Source: Byssothecium circinans (Eukaryota > Ascomycota > Dothideomycetes > Pleosporales > Massarinaceae). From it: a stretch of DNA of 64,000 bases. Location of the stretch: the NCBI GenBank assembly GCA_010015675.1, contig ML976979.1:163556-227555 (forward strand), read 5' to 3'. Below the pieces are notes generated by a model, which was given only the letters and a program-made list of their open reading frames with translations, made no database searches and was not told the origin of the DNA. This document shows positions 46,501 through 58,299 of this stretch, one piece after another (the stretch's first letter is position 1; every line of letters begins with the position of its first letter). Made by a program: the position numbers and the translations under genes.

Positions 46501-48970
46501 ATTATCCACTTCTAAACGCGTACTATCGAACTCTAGTATTAGGCTAGCGGGCTAATACTAATATACAGCCTTATACTAGTACTGTAGGTATTATTTAATA
46601 TGTTAGTCTATATGTTAGTAAGGCAGAGCAGCAGATAACGTTGTTTAAGGATATAGCTACTAAGATACTACCTCATATCTAGTCTAAGAATGCTATGTTC
46701 AAGTTTATAGCAAAGTTAATAAACAAATTAGTAGGCTAGAGGGACTATAGCGCTTAGGAAGTTTACTACATCCTCTTTAATCTACCCCTTATAGATTATA
46801 GTCATACTATTTTTAACGTTAACCTTTATTATAAGGAGGATTAGCCTAAGACGTACGTCTTTCAAGCTAATTATTAAGTTGATGATAAAATGTTTAAGGA
46901 AGATACACCTTAGTTTACTAAGGGCCATTCTGTGCTAGTAAAATATAAGGAGAGGCCTCTATTACTTAAAGCTATATCTTATTTAGACTACCTTCTTCAT
47001 TATAACTATGTAAAGAATTAAGTTAGGCCCTAGGCTAGGCCTAGGATTTTGAAGTTTTACCCTCTATACTCTCCTAAGTTAGATAGGGAAGACTTCTCTC
47101 ACGTTAAGCTTATGCTACATTATCTATTTTAACAGGTATTAGATGTAAGGACCTTTACTAGCTAGGAGTACTAGTTATTCTTGCAAGCCTATTAGAACTA
47201 CCTATTAGTATGCAATCACCCTTTACCTAATAGCTTTAGAGAGGTGTTACTTAAAAACGAGGAAGAAGATCTAGATTAGGAAGACGTGGATTTAGTAGAT
47301 AAGTTATTATAGAATAAGCTTGCTAGTCATCTCCCTAGTGCTAATAGTGTTATTATTAATAAGGATAACCTAAGTAGTTAGCCAGTTAATCTAGAGAAGG
47401 ATTAGAACGTACCTAAGCATAAGGATAGTTACGGCCTTAATGCACGTTAATATTAGAAGGAGATAAAGATAGCTTATCTAGTTAATTACGCTACTAGACC
47501 TAATACCTCGCCTAATACCCTTTAGTCTAAATAGTGGCTACTATTTAATCTTATCGTTAATCATTATTAAGTCTATCTAGATGGGAATAGGCTAGAGTAG
47601 CTTCTTCTTAACCTTGACGGCCAAGGTAGTACTAGAAAAACGTACGCTATTAAGGTTATAACCTCTACTATAGATAGTATTACAAGGGCTTTAGGGAAGA
47701 AATTACCTATTATATGGTGCGCACTAACTAAAGTAGCCGCTTTTCTTATTTTAGGAAAGACTATCTACTCTACCTTCCGCATACTAATTTAACCTCCTAG
47801 TGGTGTACTTCCACCTCCTACTCCAGCAGTGTTAGCTTAGACCTAAGCGCTATTTACTAATGTTTATTACTTTATTATAGATAAGAAGTCTATGGTAGGG
47901 CTAATAATACTAGCGTAGTTAGATATAAGGTACCGTAAGATCTTTCTAGCATAGGCTAGCTATCCTTTTAGCAGTTTAAATATTATCCTAGCTAGTGATT
48001 TTTACTAGTTACCCCCTATTATAAGAAGGCCTATATTCAATACTACAAAGAGCCACAGCTCTTTAGATATAGCTAGTGCAGCACTATATAAACTATTTAC
48101 TAGAACTATTGTTCTAGATGTAGTTATGCGCTAGTAGGGTTCTAAATAGGCTTCCTTCCGTAATGCTCTTATACGTATCTATAAGGAGAAGCCTAATGTC
48201 CATGACTAGCTTCTCCTTATAAAACGCTGCAGCGTTAAGCTTAGTAAGGTAGAACGGAACTCCTTTAATTCTGCCTTACGTATATGCGTAAAGAGGATAG
48301 AGGTAGCTGCTATTAATCATAACTACCTCTAGGACTCTAGCTAGCCTATCCTTATTTTATAGGCTACACATAATAGTTAAGATTAAGAGAAGGTGTCTAC
48401 TAAGGATGCAGGGAATCTCTATAACTAGCTCCCTGTATTTATTAGTGCCTAGGTTATGCTACTTAATAATATCTAGACAGAGCGTAGTTTAGTTAATAGG
48501 GCTATAGGGGTTGTTAACAATATTCTTTAGCAGCCTAATACCTAGGATTATCGTAAGGCTACACTAAAGGCGGTATTAGTTGCTATAGATAAGTATGATA
48601 GGCAGTATCTTTACAGCCTTCTAGATAGTACAAAGGTTATTCTAGTGTTTCCTTTTATTTAGGAATTTACTATTAATTAGAGTATGCATGTGCGTATTTA
48701 ATTCCCTATTATACTTGCCTAGGCTATTACAGTTTATAAATCCTAGGGTTTAAGTATGGATAAGGCTGTAATTACGGTTAGTAGAAAGTAAGATTACTAC
48801 CCTAGCTTAATATACGTTGCGCTTTTAAGGGTTAAGACTATTAATGGTTTAATGTTTAAGGATGTGTTTTCCTATTAGCGGTTAAAGTAAAAGAGAAGCA
48901 AGGTATTAGAGATGCGAGAGCAGGATATAAGACATAGGGCGCGTCATTACGTTATAGTGTAGTAGACTAT
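43597..48970 (+). pseudogene. Helitron Rep-helicase gene, copy 2
   Basis: Counterpart of the gene at 33720-39090, starting at ATG 43597 (MDVLYCNC-NAPLMPG). DUF6570, Rep-like (LNAYYRTLVLGWRANTNIQP) and Pif1 helicase parts are all readable. The Walker A is altered here too (GQGSTRKTYAIKVI), and LDVVMR and YKSQGLSMDKA follow. It is as riddled with stops as copy 1 but at partly different positions, so the two were mutated partly independently. Confidence 0.85.
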
Positions 48971-49019
48971 TTTCTAGGTCTAATACCTAGACTAATACCA
49001 CTATTATTAAGAGGTTTTG

Positions 49020-52000
49020 TAAGGGTAGTTTCCTATAATATAAGTATTCCTATGAAAGTTTCCTTAATTTATCTAGATAGATAGAGCGCCTAATACTATA
49101 GCCTAATACAGTAATGCGTCAAAAGTTCATTCTACTAAGCGAGAAACATTAAAACGCGTGAACGTGTTAATACCTTCAACCTACCACCACAATGCCTCAA
49201 CCACGTTGGTTTAGTACAGAAATCTCTAGAAATGCCCGTAAAAGGCTAAATACTACTCCCCTCAAGCGTAAGCAAATCATTGCTAAGTAGCAAGCTAGGT
49301 GTATAATAGGAGAGCTAGCTAATAAGTTTAGCCGTACCACGCGTAGGATACGTAAAATTATCTACTAATTTTTACAGCACTACACTACTAAGGATTTGCC
49401 TCGCTCTGGCCGTCTAAAATACCTCTCACAAAGAACAATTAATCAAATTAAATACTTTATACAAAAGACACTAAAAATCAAGTATAATACGCTTATGTGT
49501 GAGATAGGATAGGACCCCCCTACTACTAGCCCTTTACGCTCTACTATCTATCGCGTGATTAGAGAGGTTAGATTACGGAACTACTAATGCTCTAAGCGAC
49601 CTAAAATTAACCGTGTGATAGCTATTTTAAGGCTTAAGTAGTCTAGAGAGTATCGCAACTACCTATAGAGGCGCTGCCTATTTCACTTCTTAGATAAGTG
49701 CTCTATTTAAAAGGGCTCTAGGGCCAATACTAAGTAGGCCTTTCAATATCTTAATAAGAGATAGAGTTATAAGATAGTTACTAAGTATACTAAGAGCCAT
49801 CCTCCTTAACAAATGGTATAGGCAGAGGTGTGGCTTACTTAAAGGGGTAGTATACAAAAGAGTAAATTAGTGATTATAAAAAGAGACCTATAAGTTACCT
49901 ACTAAGGATATATAACCTAGAGCTATTTAGAGGCTTTAGAGGAGGGCTTATTACCCTATTACTAACTAGAAGAGATCTTTATGCAGGATAACGCTCCTAT
50001 CTATACGTTAGGGGTAGGAAAGGATTTCTTAGAGAGACACGGTATTTAGGTTACTAAGTAGCCATCCTATTCACCTGACCTTAACCTAATCAAGCACCTT
50101 TGGTGGAGGCTTAAAAGGATTATGTATACTGAGTTTCCTTAATTCAATAACTACTCAAGAGCCTAAGAGCATTGGGATGAGTTTTATGAGGCTTTAAAGG
50201 AGGCATAGCGGAGGATACCAAGCACGCTTATTAAGCGACTCATCCTTAGCATGCCCAGTTAAATCGCGGCCTGCAGGCGGGCAAAAGGCTATCAAATAAA
50301 ATACTAAGTATTTATCTACTACTACACTAAATATATCACCTGTATATGATTGCGCTCTATATATATAGCCTCAATTTGGATGGGCGTTAGGTCGTGTTTT
50401 AGTGATTTTCGCTTAGCGCGAAGCGAACTTTTAACCTAGTACTATACTCCATGACTATATCTTAATCCCTAGAGCATATAGTCTCTATGTCTATACTATC
50501 TACTAAATATAGACTTAGATTAACGTTACCCTTATCACCTAGCCTCTTAAGCTCTATAAATTTCATAATATTAGGCATCTTTACACTATTATTATAGCCT
50601 TAATAGGGAACCTCTAGCTTAATACCTTTTATTGCATCTTCTTCTATTTGCACACCTTCTATTGGTTCGCCTTTGGAAGTATTCTCTGTAGGAAGTTCTA
50701 CAATGATATAGTTAAGTAGATCTGCAGCATATCCTACATTCTTGCCCTATACCTTAGGGAAATATGCGCTATAGTCTTTAATAGTGCGTAGATTATACGC
50801 ATTAGGAAGCTTGCATGCTTTACTATTATAAAAGAGTTAGATAGTAGAGTCTACATAATCCCTATCATGCTGTGCTTAGTAGATTAGAGAGAGTAGCACG
50901 CGTTATTATTAGGGGAATAGCATAGGGAATAGTAGAACAGGCATCTTTGACTTAGTATTAATGCTAATTAGGTATCTATAAGGCACTTTTAACTTCTATA
51001 GTGCTAACCTTGCAGTGATAATCTATTATAGTTAGCTTATACCTAATACCCTAACTAATACTACACTTACTTAACCCCATCGCATAGGTAGCTTTAATTT
51101 AGTTTTCTTAAACACCTTTTAAGTAGTACTAGCCTATTAATAGTTAGTTCTAGACTAATACTAAGTCTAATACTCTACTTACCTATCCTAAACGTACTAG
51201 CTTCTTTCTAGCCACTAAAAGAGCGACTTAGTTATTAAGTGTTAGGTTAAGCTACTAGATATAGCGCTGCTTAGTATTAGCTATAGTATTAGGTTAGTTA
51301 CGTTACACTTATAATAAATATGCCTTATGGCATGCGTAGAATAAATCCCTTTAGCCTTTAATAATAGAGAATCCTTAACTTTTTTACTATAATGTTAAGC
51401 TCTCTATTCTAGTATCTCTTCACTTATAGCTAGTAGCTAAGCTCTATCTATTCTTCCCTCTCTTTATTACTTAGGTTAGGCACTATTATATTAAATTTTT
51501 CTTTTTTCTCCTTAATATTTGTCATCTTTTTATCCACTTTGCTTACGTTAGATTTGCCCTTTTTACTTAATTTGCTGCTCTCTACACTCTCATTAATAGT
51601 AGATGAGGCAGCGTTAATAATATACTAAGGTGGCATAAACTCATCTTCTAGTGCCTAGACCTTTTCTTAAGGCTTAAAGACTAATCTTATAGTTTTATAA
51701 TTAGATTCTAGCTTTCTAGTGCATGCTATAGCTAGCTATATCTATAGTAGATTCTAATTCTCCCTATGTATTATTAGTTATACCTAATACTAGACTAATA
51801 CTCTTCTTATACCTAGCCTTAAGCGCTGCATTATGACTCTAAATTCAAAGCATGTCCTTAAGTTACTTACGCTCATTTTCATCTGTAGCGCTATTAAGTA
51901 GGTGCTAAATACGTGGCAAAAACCTCTTTATCTAGAAAGTAAAGCACGCCTTTACTAAGTTAGTATATAATTATTTAGGTATAGGGAGGTTATTATACCT

Positions 52001-52133
52001 TATTATTAGCGTTTTTTCCTTTTTAAATTATGAAGTCTTCGCCCTACTTACTTGCGTGAAGTTTATTATTTTTAATAGTGCTTATATTTAATAAGTATGC
52101 ATTAGCAGCCTTTACCTTCTTCTGGTCTGCCAT
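49020..52133 (-). pseudogene. second cargo gene of Helitron copy 2, split by a Tc1 element
   Basis: Counterpart of 31893-33682. The start codon is intact here (ATG 52133, MADQKKVKAANAYLL). The C-terminal part (YNLRTIKDYSAYFPKV, IIVELPTENTSKGEPIEG) is readable up to the Tc1 element at 50444 and continues beyond it at 49108-49020. Function unknown. Confidence 0.55.
49109..50444 (+). mobile_element. Tc1/mariner element copy in Helitron 2, RIP-degraded
   Basis: 1336 bp, the same length as the copy at 60374-61709 and in the opposite orientation. TA flanks both ends (49107-49108, 50445-50446). The left end has GTCAAAAGTTC; the right end has the inverse with changes. The transposase start (ATG at 49192, MPQPRWFSTEIS) and the DNAPI and SPDLNLI segments of the DDE domain are readable among stops. 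Helitron copy 1 keeps the empty TA site at 33580-33581. Confidence 0.88.
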
Positions 52134-52949
52134 TGCAGCAAGAGGGCTTAGCAGGATGTATTAGGTAGGTATTAGGCGTTATTTAGTAGTAGGGTAAAGT
52201 TGCGTGTAATACCTAGACGTTATATAAGGAGTATATAAGAAGTAGTATTAAGTAGCAAATTTTTAGTAATAAGTTTATTTATAGTTACATAAAATTAAAA
52301 GTAAGGCTAGGTAGTAATTACGGGAAATTATTACTAGCCTGTCGTGTGCGTTAAATGCGCCCAACACTTTACGACATAATTCTAGCATAAGCGCGTGTAG
52401 CTTAGTTAGCTGTATAAGTATATACTAGAATTATAGTATTAGGTTAGGTATTAGTCTCTCTTTAGAAGCTATTTCCTATCTTTATATGTAGTTTTCTTGC
52501 TAACATAATATTTTCTCTCTTATTTTACTTCTTTTTACACTTTTACTTTTACTACTTACCTTTACTACTTACCCTTACTAGTTACTTTTACGTTACTTTC
52601 TTACTTCTCACACTTACCTACTACCCCGCACTTTAACAACTCTTAATCTTTGCAATTTTGCTATCTTTATAGTCGCAAAGCTTTGTAGCTATAGTATAGC
52701 TACAACTAAAGTATTAGGCTTAGTATTAGCCTTTCTATATATATACTCCCCTATAATTTCCCCTTTTATTACCTACTAATTTTAACTTCCTTGCGTACTA
52801 TTACTATTCCTATTTTTTACTTTTATTATTCTTATTTCTTACTTTTACTTTCACTATTAATGTTATTAGTTTTCCATCTATTTTCTAACTAAAAAGTAGT
52901 TAGTTTACGTTTACCTTATTTTCTTTTATACACCTTACAACATACCATC

Positions 52950-53696
52950 ATGGCCGCTAAGAAGAATTAAGGCAAGCTGCCTGCAAAGGCTCCTCATAGC
53001 AGAGCTAGCAAGGGTAATAGCGCCTAAGGTAGGCTAGGTATTAGTCTTAGTATTAGCTACATATTAACTGTGTCTAGCTTTAGGTCCTCGTAAGAAAGGC
53101 TAGAAGAAGCTTCCTACTAATACTAGTATAAACCTATATAAGGGTTATAAGAAGAAGGGAGGGTCGCCGCTACTAATACAAAAGCTAATAAGCTACGCTA
53201 TGCAGAAGGAGTATACTCCCATCTATAAAGGCCCTAGCAAGGGAGGCCCTTACATTAGGCGTCGTAAGCCTAGTAGTAAGTTTTTAACCTATATTACTAT
53301 AGCTAGACTAATACTAGTATTAGCCTTTACTCTAGTAGAGATCTATTTCTACTAGAAGACTTTAGGTGACTTAATTCTAGTAGCGCCATTTAGGAGATTA
53401 GTTCGCGAGGTACTACAGAATAATTAAGAGAGAAATAGTAACCCTATGTCCTATTTCTAGTCTAGGGCTTTAGACGCCTTATAAGCTACTACTAAGGCCT
53501 TCCTAGTAGATATCTTATAAGGTATTAGTCTAATTTATATAGTATTAGCCTCTGCTAATAATAGTGCCTAGCTATAAACCTTAGTGCTATCTATAGGAAG
53601 CGCGTTACTATTTAAGCTAAGGACGTTAAGCATGTTATTAGTGTTAGCAAGATTCTTGCTCTATATAGCAAGATTCTGCAGGACTTGCCCGCCTAA
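52950..53696 (+). pseudogene. histone H3/CENP-A-like gene carried by Helitron copy 2
   Basis: Same 747-bp span and exon pattern as the copy 1 gene. ATG 52950 starts the basic tail; then RRRKP, EIYFYQKTLGDLILVAPF, RRLVREVLQ, SYFQSRALDALQA, KAFLVDIL and, after a short probable intron, KRVTI.AKDVKHVIS follow. Stops replace Gln codons. The three likely introns each contain or overlap the paired GTATTAG/CTAATAC motif that is scattered through the element. Confidence 0.78.
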
Positions 53697-53959
53697 TGCT
53701 ATATCTTACTATGCTACCTATCTCCTACATGTTAAGCTTAAGGGTATTAGGCGGTATAAGGCATGACTACTAGCGTTAAATGGATATTATCTGTAAAGTA
53801 TAGCTTTCTATACTACTTAATTTAAGGAGTTATAATGGACTAGAACACGGAAGGTTTCTAGCATACTAGCTAGGATAGGTAGCTTAACTATCTGAATGAA
53901 AAAGCTTTATTACGTAACTACTCTTCTTCTCTACCCTAAGTGATAAATCGCTCCGTAAA

Positions 53960-53987
53960 TTCTAATTCCCGTTTACGAAAATTGGAA
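53960..53987 (+). other. 3'-terminal hairpin of Helitron copy 2
   Basis: TTCTAATT (53960-53967) pairs with AATTGGAA (53980-53987), seven Watson-Crick pairs and one G-T, with a 12-nt loop, followed by GGATCTTA at the element's end. Confidence 0.6.
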
Positions 53988-53994
53988 GGATCTT

Positions 53995-54870
53995 AGTTCC
54001 TTCTATGGAAGAATTTGCTAACTTTAGTTCTAAGCATCTTAAATATCTTGTTAAATCTATTAATAAAAGCTAGAATAATGCTATTCTAGTAATTAAACCT
54101 CGTCTATAATCTAACTATTTAGTAGGATTTAAACAAATAACGTTTACTAAGGACTAACTTAATAAGCTTTAACTTTTTATTAGCGAGTTCCTTAATAGAG
54201 ATCTATCTTTTTTTATAGCTATATTCTACATATACTTCCTATTCCTAACGTGCGAAGTAAAATGCGGTGCTATAGCACTTAATGTCGTAGACTAGTAGAA
54301 TGCTTATAGTATAACACTTATAGTTAAGGCGATTATTAAGCTTTTTAGGCTTATAAAGTGCGAACAATAGCTTTACTAGTAAATCCTAGCTTTCTCTATT
54401 TCTTATAACTACTTTTTAGTAAGAATCTATAGCTACTACTTTGTAATTAAGGGAAAAGATACTACTTATTATTATTACCTTATCTACGAGTTTAGTTTTA
54501 CGGCGTTTAATAGAAAAAAAAATAGACGGCATATAAGTTTACTAAGAATATCTATAATACATAGATACCTACGCACTTAGATAGGATTTACTTTATTATT
54601 AGCAAGTTACCGTTTAATTTTAACTTTAAAGTCCCGCTGCTTCTAAAGGAATCTAGACTTTCGTAAAACTTAAAAAGTTATTATTTTTTATAATTATTCA
54701 CGGCGTTAGAATCTTTACTAGGGGAGCATAGCAGTTAGTTAGGCATTATTAATGCAGGAAATATTACTCTAGACACGTTATTTACTAGACAAGAAGTATT
54801 AAAAAAGCTAAGAAGAAATACTGCAAAATTGCCGGCCCTAAGTATAAAACGCTAATAACTTGTTATCATT
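53995..54870 (+). pseudogene. DUF7924-type gene relic, downstream part
   Basis: Continues the relic interrupted by Helitron copy 2: the frame before the element ends in DIT-LI and the frame after it begins VPSMEEFANFS, as in intact family members. Conserved DUF7924 segments follow: NYLVGFKQITFTKDQLNKL, YFLFLTCEVKCGAIALN, QQNAYSITLIVKAIIKLFRL, QILAFSISYNYFLVRIYSYY and a tail with ITLDTLFTR. Stops again stand at Gln and Trp positions. Confidence 0.65.
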
Positions 54871-57800
54871 TAGCCTTTAACTTTGCGTACAATCTGCTTA
54901 TGTATACTTAGCAGAGAGTGGGTACAGATAATGTCCTATAGTTAAAGCTGTTAAATTATAATCCTTTATAGAGTACATGCCTATAGAGCTTAATACGGGT
55001 TTTATAATTGCAAACCTAAGTTTACGCGAGATATATTGCTTTAATAATTATATATATATTTTTTTTATTACTTATCAGTCGTCTTAAATCCACTACACAT
55101 CTTATTAATATAATTATGTAGCTATATTTTAAAAACTTTTAACTTGTCCTATACTTCCCTTTTACTACTAGGAAATGTATACTAGTGCTGCTTTAAAAAC
55201 TTATTAAGTTTACAGTCTATTTCTTAAGCCTTTAATTTCTTTTATTTCGTTATCTTTTAATCCCTAATTAACTCTACTTTACTAATGTAGAATAGCTTCT
55301 ATAGATAGATAGCCTTGCCTTAGAGCCATAAACTAAAGAGGGTATAGTTAATAGCGACTTTAAATCTATTAACCTCCTACTCTTTACGTATTGTGCGCAT
55401 CTAGTTTAATAGATCTAGGTTATCTAGTTTTTAAATCTTTAGGGTATTAGATTACCTTAATTAAAATAGATCTATTTCTACTCCTTTACTAGGTATTATT
55501 GCAAACGCGGCACTTTTGCTAATTTTAAATATTTTAATTTTAGCTTTGAGATTTCTATTGCGCATGTAAAAAAGTTAGTAATATAGTAGGTACTTATCCT
55601 TTACTATATTATCTAAGATGTAAGATTCTTTAATTATACGGCGACTAAGGTATACATGCTTTAGGAAGGGCATATCTCCGCCATTCTTAGCAAGACGAAC
55701 GATTGAGTCTTTGGTAGGTTTAAATCTGCGCTCGACACTTAAAGTAAGACGTGCTATAGAAGCGCATTTTGCGGTATTCTAAAAAATGCGAGTGTTTTAT
55801 AGCGCAATTTTAACGTACATGCTCCTAAAATTATGGTATAAGTCTAGTTAGCTAACTAACAATAGGAAGATTCTAGTAAAGTAGTACTAATAAAAGTAAT
55901 TTATATTCTCTATATCTAATAAACATGCCTATAGAGCTAGATCCATATTCTATTACGTGCCTACTTAATAATACCCTTTTTAGGTATAGCGCCTTAGTTT
56001 AGGGAAACCTTACCTTTATAGAATGCTTAGCTTTTATATTATCCTTTACTTCTTCCCTTATTCTCTAGACTTCTGCCTGCTGCAAGCCTTTGTACAGCTA
56101 AAGCTGCGCCTAGTAATTCTCGCAATTAGGCACCTTAGCCAATGCGAAGAGGTAAGTGCTGTATAAGCCTAATATAACTCTAAGCTTGATTCTACTTTCT
56201 ACGTGCTAATAAGACCTTTTTCCTATAGTTATTACCTTTTTTAACCCTTTAAAGATTAAGTCTACTTTATTCATTTACTTATCTATGCTACTCTAACCCG
56301 TACCCCTACTAACCTTATGTATATCAATTTCTCTTCTCTTTAATCCTATAGTAATATTATTATAACTTATAGATAGTAATACCTACTATACGAACCTATA
56401 TACTATTTAAGTGCGCCTTATAGCGTTAACCTTTCTATGCTAAAATGTTACTAGGCTAAGGCGTTATTAGACCTAGGCTAAGTTAGTTTCTAGTAGTATG
56501 ACCCTACGCATAGACTTTAGAGACGGGAATAGTAGCCCCCTTATAGATAAGACTTAATATTATGTGAATTAACTTATAGATACCCCTTATGCTATGATTA
56601 GTACTACATAATACTATAGTTATATAGCTAGCCTTATCTACTATCGCCTCTTTAACACACCTAATAAAGTCTAAGGAGATTTACGCGAGTGCTTTTATAC
56701 TTAGTATATACTTATAGTCTTAAAGATCTACTATAAATCTTTATAACTATTAACTATCTATGTATTATTGGGAAAGGTTATAGCATTATAGAGGGTATAA
56801 TTAATGCTAGCTAGTTATAGTAAGCGCGCGACAAGCAGTAGCATTAAGTAGAATAACTGCATGTTTCCTTCTTTATGCTACGTCTTGTATCTAGTCTTAA
56901 TCCTAACTAGGCTAATATAAAAGAAGGCAAGGAGCGATAGAGGCCTCTAGAGAGTATTTCCTACTTAAAATATTTTTAACCTTAGCAGCTAACTCTACTT
57001 TAAGGTAAATTTTAAATAACTTCTCTTAATACTTTAATTAACTTAAACGCGCAAATATTAGAATGCACCGCCTCTAGTAAGGCGCCGTTATAGGAGCCTA
57101 ATAAGGTTACTCCCTTCTAATGCTAATACTCCCTAGATCCCATGCATCCGCTAAACTTACTTCCCTTTCTATCAACGCGACAACCCATAAGCGACCTCTT
57201 CGTAAGAAGGAGATATAGAAGATAAGGGAAGTAAAGGAGGCATAGGTATTACTAGAGTCTTACCTAGGAAACTAAGTAGTCTAGACACCTTAGCCTCATT
57301 ATAACAGCGAGGAGGATGTAAGAGTGCTAGGCGTTAAAGATATTTTATAGGGGAGGATAGGTCTATACAATGCGTAGTAAGATAGAAGTTATTATTAGTA
57401 GCAATAAATAGCCTTATTAAAGAGCTAATAACGCTAGCTAGCATATACTTTTATCTAGAATATTTATGATTTATAACTTCTTAAGCACCTTTTAAGGATC
57501 TGTTCTATTATCGACATGCTCTTTGCTAACTTAAATTTCGAAGTCTCTAAATAACCTAAACTTTAATCTTAGAATCTAGAACTAGCCTTTTTACGCTTAA
57601 GATTATCCTAATAACTTAAAGATTGCAGCTAAGCTTAAAGCTAATTACCCTAGACACAATAATCTAGACTAGGTCTAGCAGCTCTAAGAAGAAAAAAGAT
57701 GAAGGAATGACTTGTATCTTATTATTTACATTAGGTTTAGTTATATCCCTCGCGATAAACATTAGGTTACACGCCACTCTGCAGCAACTATGAATCCGCA

Positions 57801-58290
57801 TGAGCGTGACGGGCATCTAGTGTTTAGGACTAGTTATCATTGTTAGACGTAAGCTACTAAATCTGTGATTTTCTTCTTTCTAGTTTAAGTTTAATATGTT
57901 ATGTTAATACCCTTACTATCTATAATTAACAAGAAGAAAGAAGGAGTAGGCGCAGGATCTTAGCTTAAGCGCTACGCAGTTAAGTAAGAAGTTTAAGGGT
58001 TATAGAGCTAATATTAGGCTAGCTAATAGATTTTATTCGTGCGGTCTTTATAATTAACGTAGAGTATAATAGTTAAGAGTAAGAGTTAGTTAACTTATAA
58101 AGAAGTTAAATTACATTCTTTTTTAATAGAAACATTTTTGCCTACTTTTACTATTCCTTTTAAGTGCATTACTAAGCGCTATACTATTAAGTTGCTACGC
58201 TTTCTTAATCTTCTATACTACTTTAATGTTATTAAGAATAGATTCTTCTTAAGAATCTCTAATCTAAGAGCTAATATTTCGCGTTAATAA
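54871..58290. other. AT-rich tract with unidentified coding relics
   Basis: On the minus strand about 55,740-55,250 reads as continuous coding-like sequence through stops (RRFKPTKDSIVRLAKNGGDM, IIKESYILDNIVKDKYLLYY, KIFKISKSAAFAIIPSKGVE) of a family I do not recognise. Weaker coding-like runs occur on the minus strand at 56,280-56,950 (ISLDFIRCVKEAIVDKASYI) and on the plus strand at 57,140-57,850 (NPHERDGHLVFRTSYH). A patch at 55,770-55,840 shares words with the Helitron 5' end (CATTTTGCGG, TTTTAACGTAC). Confidence 0.4.
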
Positions 58291-58299
58291 CAACTCTTA

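Larger units (their letters stand above)
43147..53994 (+). mobile_element. Helitron copy 2, inverted relative to copy 1, carrying a Tc1 insertion
   Basis: It is the inverted counterpart of 30038-39540: removing the 1336-bp Tc1 element at 49109-50444 leaves 9512 bp against 9503 bp in copy 1. The 5' end has ATTTTACGGAGCGA (43150-43163), and the inverse TCGCTCCGTAAAT (53948-53960) precedes the 3' hairpin (53960-53987). Gene order and spacing are the same: the Rep start lies 450 bp from the 5' end in both copies. It interrupts the DUF7924-type gene relic. Confidence 0.85.

Noticed and set aside
30038..53994. A single giant palindromic transposon instead of two Helitrons
   Set aside because: The two outer and two inner flanks belong to different interrupted sequences (Gypsy-A on both sides of copy 1, a DUF7924 gene on both sides of copy 2), which fits two separate insertions.
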